29,669 nt of DNA from the NCBI GenBank assembly GCA_964539665.1, contig CAZIKB010000081.1:1-29669 (forward strand). Direction: 5' to 3'. Shown here piece by piece: positions 8,049 through 16,656 of the stretch. This stretch comes from CAZIKB01 sp964539665 (lineage in GTDB: Bacteria; Zhuqueibacterota; Zhuqueibacteria; Oceanimicrobiales; Oceanimicrobiaceae). The stretch's first letter is position 1. Every line of letters begins with the position of its first letter. Made by a program: the position numbers and the translations under genes. Under the pieces are notes generated by a model. It was not told where the DNA came from. It saw nothing but the letters and a program-made list of their open reading frames with translations, and did not search any database.

Positions 8049-9608
8049 ATGCTAACACATGAAATAATTGGGCTACTAAGGGATTTTAAATTTGATCACC
8101 AAAATCCAAAGCAGACGGTGACTTTTGACGAGGATCTCAGAATTGAAGTTTATTCGAACTCAATTAACTTAAAGGATTCGGATTGTTTTTTTGTTGGCTG
8201 CTTAAAAGGAAAGAAATATCTCTGGATTTTGTCGCCAATGCAGCATACTGATAATTTTACCGGTGAACAATATCAAATATCAGATAAATCTGGTTATTTA
8301 GTGAAGTGCCCTCTGGCTCATCAAAACGCAAAAGCTGTTCGTCGTTTATTTGATTTTACCCGGCCGGTGTTGATAGGTTTGGATGATTCTTTTGGATTCG
8401 GCGATAGATTTGGCATTGCGAATCCTGCGCATGTCAGGTCTTTAGCCTCGTCAAAAATGAAGCCGATTCTGGCTCAGCAATCCATTCGCGAATTAGAACG
8501 TACCCAACGCGAAGCTGAAGAAGTCATAGATGCCGCAACCTGGGCGGTTTTTCAGGAAGGATTTAAAGCGGGCTTTGGCGCCGACGCCGACCATTTGAAG
8601 ACAACAGAAGATATTGACCGTATGGCAAAAGCCGGCTTTACATTTTTTACATTCGATCCCGGCGACTATGTGGTCAATGAAGCTGATACGCTTTCCATGG
8701 CTGAATTGCAGGAAAGATGTAAATCGTTACCCTGGGACGACCTGAAGGCGAGCTTTGATGGTATCGTTGCAACCTACGAGACCAACAAGTTTGAGATTGC
8801 AAATGACTTTATTTTAAAACCGAACAAAGAACAAATTTTGAGAGCGCTGGTAAAATATGGCGGTGTGCTGGCTCACACGGTTAAAATGTGTAACCATTTA
8901 AAAGAAACTTATCCTGACCATCCCGCAGAGTTTGAGTTGTCGGTAGATGAGACCGAATCGGTTACTTCGCCTTTTGAGCATTTCATGGTGGTCAATGAAC
9001 TGAAGAGGCTGGGTGTAAAATTGGTGAGCTTAGCGCCCAGATTTGTGGGCGAGTTCGAGAAAGGAATTGATTTTAAAGGAAATCTTGATGAATTCAGAGA
9101 AGAATATATTAAGCACCTGAAAATTGCCCGAATGCTGGGGCCCTACAAAATAAGCATCCATTCCGGCAGCGATAAATTCAGCGTGTATAAAGTCATCGGT
9201 TCTCTGAAGCAAAGGAAGGTGCATGTTAAAACCGCGGGCACAAGTTATCTTGAAGCTTTACGAACAATTGCTGCAAAATCTCCAGCTTTGTTTCGTGAAA
9301 TTCTGGATTTTGCCAGAGAGCATTATGAAATTGAAAAGAAAACATATCATGTTTCAGCAAAATTACACAATGTACCATCATCGGCAAAATGTTCAAATGA
9401 GCAGTTGCTGGACTTGTTCGAACAGGATGATGCTCGTCAATTACTGCATGTCACATTTGGTAAAGTATTGACCACCAAAAACTCGAATGGCTCCCTGGTG
9501 TTCAGGAATCGGATAATATCATGCTTGCAGGAGAATGAAGACGCACACTATGCAAATTTGGAACGACATTTTATTAAACATGTAGAACCATTTAAACTGA
9601 ATAATTAA
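8049..9608 (+). CDS. uxaE: Tagaturonate epimerase UxaE
   Basis: A 519-residue protein resembling the UxaE family (the Thermotoga-type tagaturonate/fructuronate epimerase). It interconverts D-tagaturonate and D-fructuronate, letting galacturonate enter the fructuronate-mannonate branch without UxaB/UxaA. Recognisable stretches are GFGDRFGIANPAHV (116-129), FGADADHLKT (177-185), a HTVKMCNHLKE segment, SVDETESVTSPFEHFM and KISIHSGSDKFSVYK. These carry His/Asp/Glu residues suitable for the divalent metal known in the family. GGAG lies upstream of the start. The following uxuB and the uronate context support the call. The C-terminal half diverges more in my recollection than the N-terminal motifs. 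Confidence 0.86.
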   Translation: MLTHEIIGLLRDFKFDHQNPKQTVTFDEDLRIEVYSNSINLKDSDCFFVGCLKGKKYLWILSPMQHTDNFTGEQYQISDKSGYLVKCPLAHQNAKAVRRLFDFTRPVLIGLDDSFGFGDRFGIANPAHVRSLASSKMKPILAQQSIRELERTQREAEEVIDAATWAVFQEGFKAGFGADADHLKTTEDIDRMAKAGFTFFTFDPGDYVVNEADTLSMAELQERCKSLPWDDLKASFDGIVATYETNKFEIANDFILKPNKEQILRALVKYGGVLAHTVKMCNHLKETYPDHPAEFELSVDETESVTSPFEHFMVVNELKRLGVKLVSLAPRFVGEFEKGIDFKGNLDEFREEYIKHLKIARMLGPYKISIHSGSDKFSVYKVIGSLKQRKVHVKTAGTSYLEALRTIAAKSPALFREILDFAREHYEIEKKTYHVSAKLHNVPSSAKCSNEQLLDLFEQDDARQLLHVTFGKVLTTKNSNGSLVFRNRIISCLQENEDAHYANLERHFIKHVEPFKLNN

Positions 9609-9827
9609 TTAACCACCGAATTAAACGAAATAAGAAACGGAAGCTTTGAGGTTTAAATAATGGACATTGAAGGACTCTTTACAATTAATTTAAAGTGAAA
9701 AAGTAACTGTTTTAAATTATAATTGTTATGCTGTGTGTTTCTGTGGTGCATACTTCGGGTAAAAAAGTGACAAGAATTCAAAAAAAATACAATTAAAAAG
9801 AATATTAACAAAACGTGGATCGGTAAA

Positions 9828-10661
9828 ATGAATTTAACTAAACTTAGTAAAATGTATGATTTTAAAGACCGTACAGTTGTGGTCACAGGCGGCTCCGGTG
9901 TGCTATGTGCAGAAATCGTGCATGCTTTAATTGGATGCGGTGCTAATGTGGCAGTTTTAGATATTGACACAAAGCACGCCAGTGAGTTGTTTAGTGAGGA
10001 CGATTTGAATGCTGGTAAAGTTATAATTGTAAAAGGAGATGTTTTAAAAAAAGATGTTTTAAGCCATGCTGCTGAAGAAATCATCAATAAATTTGGAAAA
10101 ATAGATTGTCTGGTGAACGGAGCGGGCGGCAATCATCCTGGTGCGACTACAAATCCGGAACAATCTTTCTTCGACCTGTCGGTGGAGGCCTTCCGCTTTG
10201 TTCTGGATTTGAATTTATTGGGTACGGTGCTGCCGTGCCAGGTTTTTGGGAAATATATGGTTGATTCTGGCGAAGGTGTAATTTTAAATATTTCTTCCAT
10301 GAATGCCTTTCGCCCGCTGACCAGAATCCCTGCATATTCAGCCGCTAAAGCTGCCGTGAGTAACTTTACACAATGGCTGGCGGTACATATGGCGCAGGAA
10401 TATACTCCTAAGATTCGCGTGAATGCCATTGCTCCGGGTTTCTTCTCTACAAAGCAAAACCGTTTCTTGCTTTATGATGAAAAAACAGGTGAACTAACTA
10501 ATCGCGGACAAACGATTATCAACCATAGCCCTGCAGGTCGGTTTGGCATACCAGCAGACTTATTGGGCAGTGTTTTATGGCTGCTTTCCCCCGCCTCTGA
10601 GTTTGTGACCGGGGTGGTCGTGCCGATTGATGGCGGCTTTTCAGCATTTAGTGGTGTTTAA
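9828..10661 (+). CDS. uxuB: SDR-type fructuronate reductase / D-mannonate oxidoreductase
   Basis: Short-chain dehydrogenase of 277 residues that reduces D-fructuronate to D-mannonate. It resembles the SDR-type UxuB known from Bacillus (YjmF-like, about 278 residues) rather than the long-chain mannitol-dehydrogenase-type UxuB of E. coli. Motifs are TGGSGVLC (20-27), NGAGGNHP (97-104), catalytic Ser near 156-157, and Y170/K174 (YSAAK). Diagnostic C-terminal features are KQNRFLL, RGQTIINHSPAGRFG and VVPIDGGFSAFSGV. It lies after uxaE with a 219-bp spacer and before gnd with 79 bp. The ribosome site is weak (CGGTAAA), and a second ATG at 9852 is possible but would trim the N-terminus. Confidence 0.88.
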   Translation: MNLTKLSKMYDFKDRTVVVTGGSGVLCAEIVHALIGCGANVAVLDIDTKHASELFSEDDLNAGKVIIVKGDVLKKDVLSHAAEEIINKFGKIDCLVNGAGGNHPGATTNPEQSFFDLSVEAFRFVLDLNLLGTVLPCQVFGKYMVDSGEGVILNISSMNAFRPLTRIPAYSAAKAAVSNFTQWLAVHMAQEYTPKIRVNAIAPGFFSTKQNRFLLYDEKTGELTNRGQTIINHSPAGRFGIPADLLGSVLWLLSPASEFVTGVVVPIDGGFSAFSGV

Positions 10662-10740
10662 AAATAAGATACTAATTTTCAAAAATATTGTGCAGTAATC
10701 ATACGATAAACTGATCTAAACTTAACAGAGGAGATAAAAG

Positions 10741-12195
10741 ATGAGTAATAATGACATCGGGCTAATTGGTCTGGCTGTGATGGGCGAAAACCTGATTCTT
10801 AATATTGAAAACCATGGTTATTCAGTAGCCGTCTATAATCGAACGGTCAGTAAAGTAGACAACTTTATAAATGGCCGGGCGAAAGGTAAAAATATTAATG
10901 GATGTAAAACTTTAGAAGAATTAGCTGCAAATCTCAAAAGACCACGTCGGGTTATGCTTATGGTAAAAGCGGGTCAGCCGGTCGACGATTTTATTGAAAT
11001 GCTTTTACCCCATTTAGAAAAGGGAGACATCATTATCGACGGGGGGAATAGTCATTTTCCGGACACGATCCGCCGCACTAAATATCTGGAAGAAAAGGGA
11101 TTCCTTTATATCGGCACTGGCGTATCGGGTGGCGAGGAAGGCGCTTTGAAAGGACCAGCAATCATGCCGGGTGGATCGCCAGATGCCTGGCAGCATGTAA
11201 AAGCCATTTTTCAGGACATTTCGGCAAAGGTCGAAGATGGCTCGCCCTGCTGCCAGTGGGTCGGTAGTGACGGAGCAGGTCATTTTGTGAAAATGGTGCA
11301 TAATGGCATCGAGTACGGCGATATGCAGATGATTTGTGAGGCATATTCTTTGATGAAAAACGTACTTGGCTTAACTGGCGAAGAAATGCACGATGTTTTT
11401 GCTGAATGGAATGAAGGTGAATTGAACAGTTATCTGATTGAGATAACACGAGATATCATGGCTAAAAAGGACGATGAAACCGGTAAGCCAATGGTGGATG
11501 TAATACTCGATCGTGCCGGCCAAAAAGGCACCGGGAAATGGACCAGTCAGGCGGCTCTGGACCTGGGAATCCCTTCACAAACCATAGCAGAAGCAGTATT
11601 TGCCAGAGCTTTAAGCGCTATAAAAGACGAGCGGGTACACGCGTCCAAAATTTTAAATGGCCCCGGCGTTAAATTTGATATCGATAAAAAAGAATTTATT
11701 GAAATGATTCGTAAGGGTTTGTATGCCGCCAAGATTTGTTCTTATGCCCAGGGATTTCAATTGTTGCGAGCGGCGGCTGCAGATTACAATTGGGATCTTA
11801 AATACGGTGAGATCGCGCTCATGTGGCGAAATGGCTGTATTATCCGCGCCCAGTTTCTTGGTGAAATTAGAGACGCTTATGATAAACAACCTGATCTGCC
11901 AAATTTACTTTTGGATCCTTATTTTAAGAATATCATCGAAAAAAACCAAACCGCCTGGCGCAAAGTAGTTGCCAAAGCCGTCGAATTTGGTATCCCTGTG
12001 CCTGCTTTCAGCAGCGCAATTGCCTATTATGATGGCTATCGCAGTGAAACCTTACCGGCAAATTTATTACAGGCCCAACGTGATTATTTTGGTGCGCATA
12101 CTTATGAACGCGTCGATAAACCGCGGGGTGAGTGGTTCCACACCAATTGGACTGGCAGAGGTGGTGATACTGCTGCTGGTACGTATAACGCGTGA
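10741..12195 (+). CDS. gnd: 6-phosphogluconate dehydrogenase, decarboxylating
   Basis: A 484-residue full-length long-form enzyme. It oxidises 6-phosphogluconate to ribulose 5-phosphate and CO2 with NADP (or NAD). Motifs are the nucleotide-binding GLAVMG (10-15), the cofactor region VYNRT, MLMVKAG (72-78), the signature IIDGGNSHFPDT, the substrate loop GVSGGEEGA (127-135), and catalytic K184, N188 and E191 in HFVKMVHNGIEYGDMQ, equal to K183/N187/E190 of characterised enzymes. A GAGGAG site lies nine bases upstream of the ATG. It is unusual inside a uronate locus, since KDPG routes do not need it, and it sits between uxuB and a LarA-type epimerase. That points to gluconate/6-phosphogluconate entering here (inference). 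Confidence 0.96.
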   Translation: MSNNDIGLIGLAVMGENLILNIENHGYSVAVYNRTVSKVDNFINGRAKGKNINGCKTLEELAANLKRPRRVMLMVKAGQPVDDFIEMLLPHLEKGDIIIDGGNSHFPDTIRRTKYLEEKGFLYIGTGVSGGEEGALKGPAIMPGGSPDAWQHVKAIFQDISAKVEDGSPCCQWVGSDGAGHFVKMVHNGIEYGDMQMICEAYSLMKNVLGLTGEEMHDVFAEWNEGELNSYLIEITRDIMAKKDDETGKPMVDVILDRAGQKGTGKWTSQAALDLGIPSQTIAEAVFARALSAIKDERVHASKILNGPGVKFDIDKKEFIEMIRKGLYAAKICSYAQGFQLLRAAAADYNWDLKYGEIALMWRNGCIIRAQFLGEIRDAYDKQPDLPNLLLDPYFKNIIEKNQTAWRKVVAKAVEFGIPVPAFSSAIAYYDGYRSETLPANLLQAQRDYFGAHTYERVDKPRGEWFHTNWTGRGGDTAAGTYNA

Positions 12196-12407
12196 TTAAT
12201 ATACCTGCGGAGAATGGCTTTCAGTATTCCTGGCGAGAGGCAAGCCGCAAATGATAAATAACAAAAACCAAATGACACATAAATTGTAGTGTGTAGTGTC
12301 CTAACAAAAGTTGTCAAAATTAGTAGTAGTAGATTTGATTTTTCTTTACAAAAAAAGTGTCAATAATGAAAAGTAATTTATAGAAATGGATTATTGGAGT
12401 AATGGAA

Positions 12408-13676
12408 ATGGTTATCGGTAAAGGTTCGCAAACAGAATTGCTCAGTGAATCAGAAGTTCTCGGATTATGTACTGAGGCTTTTGCGAATAAAAATTTAGAC
12501 AGTAAGCGTGTTCTGGCAATTATTCCTGATCATTCGCGCACCGCTCCAATTGATATGATGTTCAGGGTGATTTATTCACTATTAGCGGATCGGGTTCAAT
12601 TGTTAGATTTTATCATTGCACTGGGAACTCATCCGCCCATGAGCGAACAAGCACTGAATGATCGGGTGGGTATAACACATGAACAAAGACAGACGAAATA
12701 TTCAAAAGCGCGTTTTTTTAATCATGAGTGGAAAAATCCTGAACAACTGAGATTAGCAGGTTCTATAAGCGAGGATGAAGTCGCTCAGATTTCAAACGGG
12801 CTTTTGCAGCAAAGAGTCGATGTAACCATAAATAAAATGGTTTATGATTATGATCTTTTATTGATTATTGGGCCGACATTTCCTCACGAAGTGGTTGGCT
12901 TTTCCGGCGGCAATAAATATCTCTTTCCAGGAATCGCCGGACAGGAGATAATCGACATGTTTCATTGGTTGGGCGCTTTAATTACTAATCCATCTATTAT
13001 CGGCACTAAATACACACCCGTTCGGAAAGTCGTTGACCGAGCCGCTGCCTTATTGCCGGTTGAACGTATGTGTTTAAGTCTCGTGGTCAAGGGTAGTGAC
13101 CTCGCCGGCCTGTACATCGGTGCTCCGGAAGAAGCCTGGAGTGCAGCTTCTGATCTGTCGGATAAATTGCATATTGTGTATAAAGACCGCCCATTTAAAC
13201 GAGTACTTTCATGCGCGCCAAAAATGTACGATGATATCTGGACTGCCGGGAAATGTATGTACAAACTGGAACCAGTTATAGCAGATGGAGGAGAGCTCAT
13301 CATTTATGCCCCGCATATTAAGGATGTTTCTGTTACGCATGGTTCTATCATAGAAAAAATCGGCTATCATGTACGGGATTATTTTATCAAACAAATGGAC
13401 AAATTCAAAGACATTCCGGGTGGCGTGAAGGCGCATTCAACTCATGTCAAAGGCATCGGTACTTTTGAAAATGGGATCGAATCGCCGAGAGCGGAAGTAT
13501 TTTTAGCCACGCAGATACCAGAGGAGACATGTAAAAAAATAAATCTTGGCTATTGCAATCCTGATTCTATTGATATTGCAACCTGGAAAAATCGTGAAGA
13601 TGAAGGTGTGTTGTTTGTGCCCAAAGCCGGGGAAATGTTGTACCGGCTGAAAAACGATCCTTTTAGAAAATGCTGA
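12408..13676 (+). CDS. LarA-superfamily (nickel-pincer) hydroxyacid racemase/epimerase
   Basis: A 422-residue LarA homologue. The chosen start (12408) is eight bases after GGAG (12396-12399); the ATG at 12402 is too close. LarA active-site residues are visible with family spacing: DHSR (41-44, for DHTR), H75 in GTHPP, H160 and K170 in HEVVGFSGGNKYLFPG (LarA H174/K184, exact 10-residue gap), H186 (H200, exact 16-residue gap) and K282 in DIWTAGK (K298). K170 would carry the nickel pincer nucleotide, so activity should need LarB/C/E, which are not in the window. The superfamily interconverts 2-hydroxyacid epimers and includes lactate and malate racemases and a D-gluconate 2-epimerase. Next to uxuB and gnd, mannonate/gluconate epimerisation is the likeliest job (inference). 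Confidence 0.85.
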   Translation: MVIGKGSQTELLSESEVLGLCTEAFANKNLDSKRVLAIIPDHSRTAPIDMMFRVIYSLLADRVQLLDFIIALGTHPPMSEQALNDRVGITHEQRQTKYSKARFFNHEWKNPEQLRLAGSISEDEVAQISNGLLQQRVDVTINKMVYDYDLLLIIGPTFPHEVVGFSGGNKYLFPGIAGQEIIDMFHWLGALITNPSIIGTKYTPVRKVVDRAAALLPVERMCLSLVVKGSDLAGLYIGAPEEAWSAASDLSDKLHIVYKDRPFKRVLSCAPKMYDDIWTAGKCMYKLEPVIADGGELIIYAPHIKDVSVTHGSIIEKIGYHVRDYFIKQMDKFKDIPGGVKAHSTHVKGIGTFENGIESPRAEVFLATQIPEETCKKINLGYCNPDSIDIATWKNREDEGVLFVPKAGEMLYRLKNDPFRKC

Positions 13677-13744
13677 CCTTCTTCAGGAAGGTTAGTGTTT
13701 GTTCGGGAAAATAAGAAACTAACCTTTTTTAAAAAGGTCAGTTT
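13674..13744. promoter_or_regulatory. Nested inverted repeats with mutually exclusive pairings
   Basis: Four segments can pair in two ways: 1 TGACCTTC (13674-13681, starting at the larA-like stop codon), 2 GAAGGTTAGT (13687-13696), 3 AAACTAACCTTTTTT (13716-13730), 4 AAAAAGGTCAGTTT (13731-13744). Pairing 1:2 plus 3:4 competes with 2:3 and 1:4. Hairpin 3:4 pairs 13 of 14 bases with almost no loop. The layout recalls an attenuator or antiterminator upstream of the pfk homologue, but no long T-run follows and no leader peptide is evident. Confidence 0.5.
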
Positions 13745-13794
13745 CATGACAACTTTTAAAAACTGAGTTACTACGTGAAAAATGGAGATTTAGT

Positions 13795-15087
13795 ATGTCT
13801 AAAAACAAAAATGCTGTTGTTGCACAATCTGGCGGTCCCTCACCGGTAATCAATAATTCGCTGCGAGGCATTATTGACACCTGTCGTATGTTTCCTGATA
13901 AATTTGCAAAAATCTATGGTGGTTATCATGGAATAGAAGGGATACTGCAGGAGGAATTGCTGGATATTTCAGCGCAGTCAGAAGAAGAAATAGCATTGTT
14001 ACGCACCACTCCTGCAGCTGGTTCTATTGGCACCTGCCGCTACAAACTAAAATCACATCAGCAGGATGATTTCAAACGAGTTATTGATGTTTTTAAAGCA
14101 CATAACATCGGTTATTTTTTTTACATCGGCGGCAACGACTCTATGGATACCGCAAACAAAGTATCGCAGTTAGCACATGAAAGCGGCTTAGACCTGGTGG
14201 CGGTAGGCGTGTCAAAAACCATTGATAATGATGTTGGCGATTCTGAGTTTAAACTCATTGATCACACGCCCGGATATGGCAGCGTTGCCCGCTATTGGAC
14301 TAATGTCGTGCAAAATGCCAATGAAGAAAATATGGGTTCATCACCCGCTGATCCGGTCATTGTTATGCAGGCTATGGGCCGTAAAATCGGCTTTATTCCG
14401 GCAGCAGCCAGGCTTGCTGATCCTGAGCGGACCATGCCGCTGCAGATTTACATGCGCGAGTCCGGTCTGAGTGTGGCAGAATTGACAGACAAAGTCAATG
14501 ATGAACTAAATCGTAGTGGCAGGACTATTATTGTCATTAGTGAAGGTTTTGAAGTTGGCGATATTGGGGAGTTGAAAGATTCCTTTGGACATACTGAATT
14601 CAGTTCAAGCTTGCTTACTGCGCAACAAGCAGTTGTGAATCATTTAAACAAAGTTGGCATAAAAGCCCGCGGTACAGCAAGGGGTCAAATTTCTGGCACG
14701 GATCAGCGTGATGCCATAATATATGCGTCCACAGTCGATTTGGAAGAAGCCTATAAAGTTGGACAAAATGCAGTGGTTATCGCTGTCGAAGCAGGCGCCG
14801 GTTACATGTCCACAATCCTTCGTCGTCCGGGGCTAATCTACAATGTGGACTACGATAAAGTAGATTTAGAATTGGTAGCAAATTCCGAACGTGAATTTCC
14901 TGAAGAGTGGATTGCACCCAACCGGATAGACGTAACAGACGATTTTGTCCGCTACGCTCGTCCGCTAATTGGAGAAGATTGGGTGAGTGTGCCCATAGTA
15001 AATGGCCGCCAGCGTTTTGCACGTTTCGAGCAGATATTTGCTGAGCAGAAATTGCCCAATTATGTACCACAGGCCTTTGGTAATTAG
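13795..15087 (+). CDS. 6-phosphofructokinase homologue, probably PPi-dependent
   Basis: A PfkA-superfamily protein of 430 residues, longer than bacterial ATP-PFK (about 320) and in the range of PPi-linked groups. Seen: the N-terminal QSGGPSPVIN (11-20), GGNDS at 112-116 where ATP enzymes have GGDGS, the catalytic loop SKTIDND (140-146) with K141 and D144, MGRK (194-197), and ISEGF with E250. An acidic residue at the second variable position (D115) and Lys before TID are features linked to PPi use. The reaction would be fructose 6-phosphate to fructose 1,6-bisphosphate, reversible with PPi. After gnd it could recover pentose-phosphate carbon. A different sugar-phosphate substrate cannot be excluded, since GGND rather than GGDD is less usual. 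GGAG lies eight bases upstream of the start. Confidence 0.8.
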   Translation: MSKNKNAVVAQSGGPSPVINNSLRGIIDTCRMFPDKFAKIYGGYHGIEGILQEELLDISAQSEEEIALLRTTPAAGSIGTCRYKLKSHQQDDFKRVIDVFKAHNIGYFFYIGGNDSMDTANKVSQLAHESGLDLVAVGVSKTIDNDVGDSEFKLIDHTPGYGSVARYWTNVVQNANEENMGSSPADPVIVMQAMGRKIGFIPAAARLADPERTMPLQIYMRESGLSVAELTDKVNDELNRSGRTIIVISEGFEVGDIGELKDSFGHTEFSSSLLTAQQAVVNHLNKVGIKARGTARGQISGTDQRDAIIYASTVDLEEAYKVGQNAVVIAVEAGAGYMSTILRRPGLIYNVDYDKVDLELVANSEREFPEEWIAPNRIDVTDDFVRYARPLIGEDWVSVPIVNGRQRFARFEQIFAEQKLPNYVPQAFGN

Positions 15088-15269
15088 TGAAACAGTTCCT
15101 GAGTATCATGGCAATTGTCAATGACCTGCATTATGCCTGAACATTTGAAACAGTCATTGTAGCATTAATGACCGTTTAGAATCAAAATTTGAAGATTCAT
15201 TTGTGTGCATTCTACAACCTGCATTACTTTTGAAACACTCAATTAAAATTAAACTGGAGGACAATCATT
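15088..15269. repeat. Spacer with degenerate direct repeats
   Basis: A composite motif occurs twice: ACCTGCATTA at 15124-15133 and 15217-15226, followed by TTTGAAACA at 15144-15152 and 15229-15237. The distance inside the motif shrinks from 10 to 2 bases. Further echoes (CAATGACC, TTAATGACC) surround them. No coding frame is apparent. The repeats might be decayed dispersed elements or a regulator site upstream of the HAD gene. Confidence 0.35.
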
Positions 15270-16157
15270 ATGACCGATCCACAAGCAGAATTGCGGAATT
15301 TAAAACCGCAACGCGATTATTTAATTGCCATCGATTCAGACGGATGTGCATTTGACACCATGGAAATTAAACACAAGGAGTGCTTTATTCCAAATATTGT
15401 AAAATACTGGGATTTACAGCCGGTTTCGAAATACGCGCGAGCCGCTGCAGAGTTTGTTAATCTCTATTCAAAATGGCGCGGGATAAATCGCTTTCCGGCG
15501 CTGACCATGGCTTTTGATCTATTGAACGAATGGCCTGATGTACAAAAACGTCAGGTGAAGATCCCGGCTGCTACAACTTTGCGTGAATGGATTGAAAGAG
15601 AAACCAAATTGGGGAATCCTGCTCTCAAAACAGAAGTGGAAAGAACTGGCGATGAAATTTTGGGTCAGGCGCTTCAGTGGAGTGAGGCGGTGAATAGAAC
15701 CGTGGCTGATATGGTACATGGTGTTCCGCCTTTTCCCTACGTGCGAGAGAGCCTTGAAAAGATTTCGCAATGGGCTGATATCATCGTTTGTTCTGCCACC
15801 CCTGATGAAGCCCTTCGTCGCGAATGGGAGGAGCATAATATCGCTCAATTTACCCGTTTAATTGCTGGTCAGGAGATGGGCAGTAAAAAGGAGCACATTC
15901 AACTGGCTTCAGAAGGAAAATATCAAAAAGATAAAGTGCTTATGATTGGTGACGCTCCTGGAGATCTAAAAGCAGCAAAAGGGAATCAAGCCTTCTTTTT
16001 CCCGATCAATCCTGGGCAGGAGGAAAAATCGTGGGAACTTTTTTTTAAGGAAGGAGCGGAGAAATTTTCCAATGGCCAATATACTGAAGCTTACGAATCT
16101 AAGTTAATTGCTGAATTTAGTCTACTGCTTCCTGAGGTACCGCCCTGGAAGAAATAA
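15270..16157 (+). CDS. HAD-superfamily hydrolase, substrate unknown
   Basis: A 295-residue haloacid-dehalogenase-type phosphatase. Motif I is DSDGCAFD with nucleophile D22 and acid/base D24; motif II is Ser175 in VCSAT; motif III is K206 or K207 (GSKK); motif IV is GDAPGD with D228 and D232. A helical insert of about 130 residues between motifs I and II corresponds to a C1-type cap, which sets substrate choice. The end is PPWKK. Its GGAGG ribosome site is strong. It is probably co-functional with the upstream PFK homologue and LarA-like enzyme, perhaps removing phosphate from a sugar or sugar acid phosphate or detoxifying a side product (inference). It is not close enough to a named member to give a substrate. 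Confidence 0.78.
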   Translation: MTDPQAELRNLKPQRDYLIAIDSDGCAFDTMEIKHKECFIPNIVKYWDLQPVSKYARAAAEFVNLYSKWRGINRFPALTMAFDLLNEWPDVQKRQVKIPAATTLREWIERETKLGNPALKTEVERTGDEILGQALQWSEAVNRTVADMVHGVPPFPYVRESLEKISQWADIIVCSATPDEALRREWEEHNIAQFTRLIAGQEMGSKKEHIQLASEGKYQKDKVLMIGDAPGDLKAAKGNQAFFFPINPGQEEKSWELFFKEGAEKFSNGQYTEAYESKLIAEFSLLLPEVPPWKK

Positions 16158-16548
16158 GATTTCTTGTGTGTGAATATACTTAACTTTACTTTTTTTAATA
16201 ATTTAATAATTAACTTCACTTGACAGCCCTCAATTCTTCACAAAAAAAATCTTAAACTCTACTCCGCATAACTGTATCTTCGTTCGTAATACTTAAATAA
16301 TTAAAGAATGATAGGGGGCTGTCCATTCTTCTTTAACTATTATATTTGAATGGATCTTTGAGCATTCTATCATAAAGTAATTATTTCAGACCCTCAAAGG
16401 TTCTAATGCTATGATTTGAATTTAGGGTCTGCTTTCCGCCACCGTGACTCACAAAACAAATACACTTTAGATATTGGTTGATTGATATTTTTAATATTGA
16501 ATAGACTATATAATTATGAACCTGTCTATGGATTATCAGGAGAAATTA
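16158..16548. other. AT-rich 391-bp spacer with hairpin-forming repeats
   Basis: No supported gene. Three inverted repeats are grouped here: ATGATAG (16308-16314) with CTATCAT (16367-16373), enclosing TCCATTC (16322-16328) with GAATGGA (16348-16354); and CAGACCCT (16387-16394) with AGGGTCTG (16424-16431). They precede the decayed giant gene, whose CAGGAG ribosome site ends about seven bases before ATG 16549. They may form the 5' leader structure or terminate transcription from the HAD gene, though T-runs are short. Confidence 0.45.
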
Positions 16549-16656
16549 ATGAGTTATAGTGTGAATGAGATTATAAATAATGGAGAAATTGTCAAGGCTA
16601 TTAGAGTATTTCGTTCAAAGAGTCTGATTTTATTAAGTTTTTTAATTGCTGTTTAA
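16549..16656 (+). pseudogene. Fragment 1: signal peptide, frame-shifted from the rest
   Basis: ATG 16549 with CAGGAG upstream opens 35 codons ending in TAA 16654-16656, overlapping an ATG (TAATG) of the next frame. The peptide ends RSKSLILLSFLIAV, the positive and hydrophobic part of a signal peptide. Restoring one T in GTTTAATG gives AVLMSHSAKIYA-Q, a complete signal with an AxA-like cleavage site, matching the position of ENAWA-Q in the paralogue. Confidence 0.75.

Noticed and set aside
9609..9827. Small gene in the uxaE-uxuB spacer.
   Set aside because: Only a 12-codon frame on the + strand; the longer minus-strand frame overlaps uxuB in antisense and has no homology or ribosome site.
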